A DNA stretch of 9,837 nucleotides from an uncultured Bacteroidales bacterium. Lineage in GTDB: Bacteria > Bacteroidota > Bacteroidia > Bacteroidales > Paludibacteraceae. This document shows, piece by piece, positions 8,201-9,837 of the stretch. The stretch covers positions 1 to 9,837 of the forward strand of contig CAIYTJ010000519.1 of assembly GCA_903929065.1 (NCBI GenBank). Reading direction: 5' to 3'. The translations under genes were made by a program, and so were the position numbers. The notes under the pieces are model-generated. The model saw nothing but the letters and a program-made list of their open reading frames with translations, searched no databases and had not been told where the DNA came from. The stretch's first letter is position 1, and each line of letters begins with the position of its first letter.

Positions 8201-9775
8201 CAAATCGGTCATATTTAGTGGTTCCGGCAAATACGGCGGCATTCCACCAAATTTGTAATTCACCGTAAAATCATTTCCGATGGCTGTGTGCATTTTACCA
8301 ACAATTACCTGATAATCTGCACCGCCCAAAAATGAAAAACTGGTGGTGGTATTTCGGTAATGATGCGGTAGAAATGCCATCATCGACTGACCGCCAATAG
8401 CAGCTGTTTGAAGGTTTTTAGTATCCAGTTTAAATTCTGTGGAAATATTTCCTGCAGCAATCTGATAATCCCAACTGTAAGTGGAGTTTGTAGGTTTGTT
8501 TCGGGCGTATAAATCGTAGGTTGCTAATAAATTCCGGGTTGGTAATGCCGAAACAACAATATATTGCGGTCCACCAGCCGGAATTTCAATCTGAAAATCT
8601 TCCCCTTTCGATTTATACAATTTACTACCGGTTGGCAGGTGAATTCCATAAATACGCCCGCCAAATTCCATGGTGCAGGCATTTAGTTGAACCGGAAAAG
8701 TAGAAACCAAATTGCCTGAAAGATCATAAATTAGCGAAGCAACTCCCGGTTTCAGAATTGGCACCAGATTGCTCAGTTCAATCCAGGTAAAAGGAACACC
8801 GTGAACCAACGTTACATCCATGATTCGACCGGCTAAATCTTCATTTCGGAATGTAAAACCAAGATCGGTCCAGTCATAAACATTCGAACTTTTTGGTGCA
8901 AAATCTGTAGGGTAACCTGTTCCGGCAAATGTGCTGTTTGAGAAAATAATGTCGTCGCACATAATAAATCCCCAGCCACCGGTTGAATTATCAACAATAT
9001 GAATTTCAGCCGTTTGACCAACATAAGCTGAAACATCCCATGTACGTTGAGTCAAATTTGCACTGTTTGCTCCGGTTTCGGAAAAGACCCGAACTCCACC
9101 AATAAACAAACCAACATACGTATCTGCAGGATAATTCCCACCACCAACTTTTAATCGGATATAATTTTTTGTGATTACAAAGCTTGGAGAAGTTAGCGAC
9201 AATTTAGCCGCATTTCCGTTATATGAATTTACAAATCGTGTCCCGCCAAAACCATTCGGAGTCGGACTTTGATTGATTTCTGATAAAGCTACCGGCCCGG
9301 GAAAAGCCGGACTTGCGCCAACAGTCCAACCAGTAGGATAAATTGTACTTTCAAAATCAGCAAAAATAATCGCTTCATCATTAACCTGTAATTGCGAGGC
9401 GCCTTTCACCTCCAAAAACGGTGTGGTATTCATATTTGCTCCGGTGAATCCATTCGGAATTTTAATATTTATTCCTTCGTTATCAGCCGAAACAGCCTGT
9501 GGATATGCCCAGGCATCGCCGCCATATTGAGTAAAAACATAATTTGTCCACCATTTATTTGTTGGGAGTGGTTTATGACGGGCATTTTCATGGAGATAAA
9601 GGTTACTCCAGTTATCCCTGAACCAACGATATGTTTTTGCAAAATAACCATCGTTATCTAACACGCTGTCCGGTGGATATTCGGCATAACTTCCTGCACC
9701 AAGCTGGATGGGTTGTTGGGCACTTAATTTTAAAGTAAAGCAAATGCAAAAGAAGACGATAAAACTTTTTTTCAT
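5300..9775 (-). CDS. Secreted GH81 endo-beta-1,3-glucanase with inserted lectin-like domain, Ig-like, CBM6, two PKD and T9SS sorting domains
   Basis: The predicted 1491-residue protein cleaves internal beta-1,3-glucosidic bonds (GH81, inverting; known substrates include laminarin, curdlan and callose). The signal peptide ends at SAQ-Q (19-21), which supports the start. The GH81 N-terminal beta-sandwich opens with KPLPTNKWWTNYVF (68-81) and resumes after an insertion with TLVHGVPFTWIEL (322-334). The (alpha/alpha)6 catalytic domain, about 530-900, carries the family hallmarks: FNDLHFHYGYF (621-631, D623 the expected acid), LRTFDPYLGHSFAGG (676-690) and NNQESTSEA (697-705, with conserved E700 and E704). 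The inserted domain is about 137-281. Downstream modules are Ig-like (about 967-1055, VKFYLGTDSIG), CBM6 (about 1057-1213: YNGTPW, GEWYEYTINV, TGGW), PKD 1 (1217-1307), PKD 2 (1312-1404) and a T9SS type A sorting domain (about 1410-1491, YPNPF at 1420-1424, stop after RKLIK). Core catalytic residues are intact, so it is probably active. It appears to be the first gene of the visible cluster, but its promoter may lie outside. Confidence 0.96.
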   Translation of the reverse strand: MKKSFIVFFCICFTLKLSAQQPIQLGAGSYAEYPPDSVLDNDGYFAKTYRWFRDNWSNLYLHENARHKPLPTNKWWTNYVFTQYGGDAWAYPQAVSADNEGINIKIPNGFTGANMNTTPFLEVKGASQLQVNDEAIIFADFESTIYPTGWTVGASPAFPGPVALSEINQSPTPNGFGGTRFVNSYNGNAAKLSLTSPSFVITKNYIRLKVGGGNYPADTYVGLFIGGVRVFSETGANSANLTQRTWDVSAYVGQTAEIHIVDNSTGGWGFIMCDDIIFSNSTFAGTGYPTDFAPKSSNVYDWTDLGFTFRNEDLAGRIMDVTLVHGVPFTWIELSNLVPILKPGVASLIYDLSGNLVSTFPVQLNACTMEFGGRIYGIHLPTGSKLYKSKGEDFQIEIPAGGPQYIVVSALPTRNLLATYDLYARNKPTNSTYSWDYQIAAGNISTEFKLDTKNLQTAAIGGQSMMAFLPHHYRNTTTSFSFLGGADYQVIVGKMHTAIGNDFTVNYKFGGMPPYLPEPLNMTDLQKSRLNSMLTTRGAAAGGMNGNTYAKGLGEESNMMLMAKVMNNAGYANLKTSLKNELVDWLTYTPSEAPKKQYFFAKYPNYGAIIGFPPGYGSQGFNDLHFHYGYFAMGAARLMMVDNDFKNNYADMIKLVTKSFANWKHYPDGGDYLPFLRTFDPYLGHSFAGGTGDGGGNNQESTSEAVHSWFGIYLLGVQLNDPEITNLGAMGYLLETTAAREYWMNMYGDNWPSTYTKNYVGIIRTDNLGWGTYFSGDPGWILGIQAVPCDFFYQYLGQDSTKMKSIWNSMALDRTTNLYDPDGTGPLTPIPFSTTTDMYKNIVNMQSYLGGYHMNMINSFDPKFVSQYADSLYNIGGSWANDVNSTTNYYISNATLTYGTPAPGYHTSIASGAVYKNKNGEMTYLLYNPSSADVNVDIYKDGVTIETIKVGAGKYYNSRLIGAQKPSVSITSQKAGDKLALNGPVKVTASASSKNSTIQSVKFYLGTDSIGIAYTDPFEITFTPKAAGIKDLKAIATDNDGNKSDPFIVSVEVLATGQTPYNGTPWNVPTDKILAVQFDNGGPEIACHDNEIAMQGGNNLRAGTGVETENSNGTDGNIGYTNAGEWYEYTINVQTTGVYSFTPHYSSNGGAIFHLEFDGVNKTGSIVINKTGGWGTYKDSLCAKIPLTAGVQVMRFYFEKAGMNLSSYKFALTTGNVPPTANAGADQVILLPANSAILSGSGQAFVGATISKYSWKQVDTNAAVTLSNSNTANPTVSNLQLGTYIFELTVTDNNNMTATDRMVVLVKPANYPPVANPGNSLSIPSSTSQLVLDGSKSVDPDGSIVKYEWKQIDTNNKLTLSQTNTLDPTAKISGFQANNLYIFQLTVTDNQGATASENIRISVEGTTAISDLMSQQFAVYPNPFGNRLVVLTDKSAGFKRLVIHSLTGSLVLDKDITDMQVIDLNTSEIKSGYYVLTLVSDQQVVSRKLIK
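6137..6607 (-). other. CBM6 carbohydrate-binding module of the GH81 protein
   Basis: Residues about 1057-1213. Family-6 features are YNGTPW at the entry (1061-1066), FDNGGPEIACHDNE (1078-1091), GEWYEYTINV (1124-1133) with W1126 in the usual aromatic site position, and NKTGGW (1169-1174), followed by LTAGVQVMRFYF. CBM6 modules of beta-1,3-glucanases commonly bind beta-1,3-glucan chains or their ends, which fits the attached catalytic domain. The exact ligand cannot be read from the sequence. Confidence 0.85.
8933..9367 (-). other. Lectin-like beta-sandwich domain inserted within the GH81 N-terminal domain
   Basis: This covers residues about 137-281 of the GH81 protein. The stretch has the signature order FES (141), NGFGGTRFVNSYNG (174-187), LTSPSF (194-199), GGGNYP (211-216), TWDVSAYVG (245-253) and VDNSTGGWGFIMCDDIIFS (261-279). 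That order resembles the roughly 150-residue accessory domain often found attached to GH32 levanases/sucrases and other secreted hydrolases, where the closing motif is a similar 'D..TGGWGHI..D.I'. GH81 beta-sandwich sequence is recognisable on both sides, so the unit sits inside the fold rather than at an end. A role in sugar binding is inferred only. Confidence 0.7.
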
Positions 9776-9837
9776 GTTTTAAATTATAATCTAATTAATT
9801 ATTAGCGCATTATTTGTTATCCCAAATTTGATTTAAA
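9776..9837 (-). other. Upstream leader of the GH81 gene, promoter not resolved
   Basis: These 62 bp upstream of the GH81 start are very AT-rich and contain no ORF. On the transcribed strand there is one TTTG (9823-9826) that could serve as a Bacteroidota -33 element. However, no good TAnnTTTG -7 element follows at the expected distance, only TAAT-rich sequence. No Shine-Dalgarno sequence precedes the ATG. The true promoter may lie beyond the window or further up the operon. Confidence 0.3.

Noticed and set aside
7781..8268. Two overlapping plus-strand ORFs (7781-8107 and 7996-8268)
   Set aside because: They lie opposite the GH81 catalytic domain, where the minus frame carries family hallmarks. 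The products are His/Ser-rich strings typical of antisense reading.
9776..9837. A Bacteroidota-type sigma promoter upstream of the GH81 gene
   Set aside because: A TTTG is present, but no TAnnTTTG-like -7 element follows at about 19-21 bp. AT-rich sequence gives such partial matches by chance.

Overview
The window looks like a fragment of a carbohydrate-degradation locus from a type IX secretion system (T9SS)-bearing member of the Bacteroidota. The evidence is low GC with AT-rich codon use, an absence of clear Shine-Dalgarno sequences, and Sec signal peptides on all three large proteins. Two of these proteins also end in an intact T9SS type A sorting domain with a PNPF motif and a final 'GxYxL..' strand. 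The third ends in what looks like the same fold but runs off the window. No tRNA, rRNA, CRISPR array, insertion sequence or SusC/SusD pair is visible. I cannot name the genus.

Everything real lies on the minus strand, so the order of transcription runs from high to low coordinates. (1) 9775-5300 encodes a 1491-residue family GH81 endo-beta-1,3-glucanase. It has a lectin-like domain inserted in its N-terminal beta-sandwich and a tail made of an Ig-like domain, CBM6, two PKD domains and a sorting domain. (2) A 61-bp spacer holds a strong inverted repeat. (3) 5238-1753 encodes a 1161-residue GH3 glycosidase carrying an N-terminal discoidin/F5-8C (CBM32-like) domain, a PKD domain, an Fn3-like domain, an EF-hand-like loop and a sorting domain. 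(4) 1743-1639 is a 34-codon ORF for a single-span hydrophobic microprotein, 9 bp after the GH3 stop. (5) 1642-1, overlapping that ORF's stop by an ATGA junction, encodes a secreted DUF5107-like protein with a galactose-mutarotase-type fold, cut by the window edge a few residues before its expected end.

The likely shared job is extracellular attack on a beta-1,3-glucan (laminarin-, callose- or curdlan-like; inferred from GH81 plus CBM6). The GH81 enzyme would cut internally while held on the polymer by its modules. The GH3 enzyme would trim oligosaccharides from their ends. The DUF5107 protein would act on, or bind, the released sugars. All three would be exported by Sec and then T9SS, and anchored to or released from the cell surface. 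The tight spacing suggests one transcript, with the hairpin between genes 1 and 2 as a possible point of differential expression. Most of the window is an ordinary, if domain-rich, polysaccharide-degradation locus. The least expected items are the domain inserted into GH81, the coupled membrane microprotein, and an atypical acid/base region in the GH3 enzyme.
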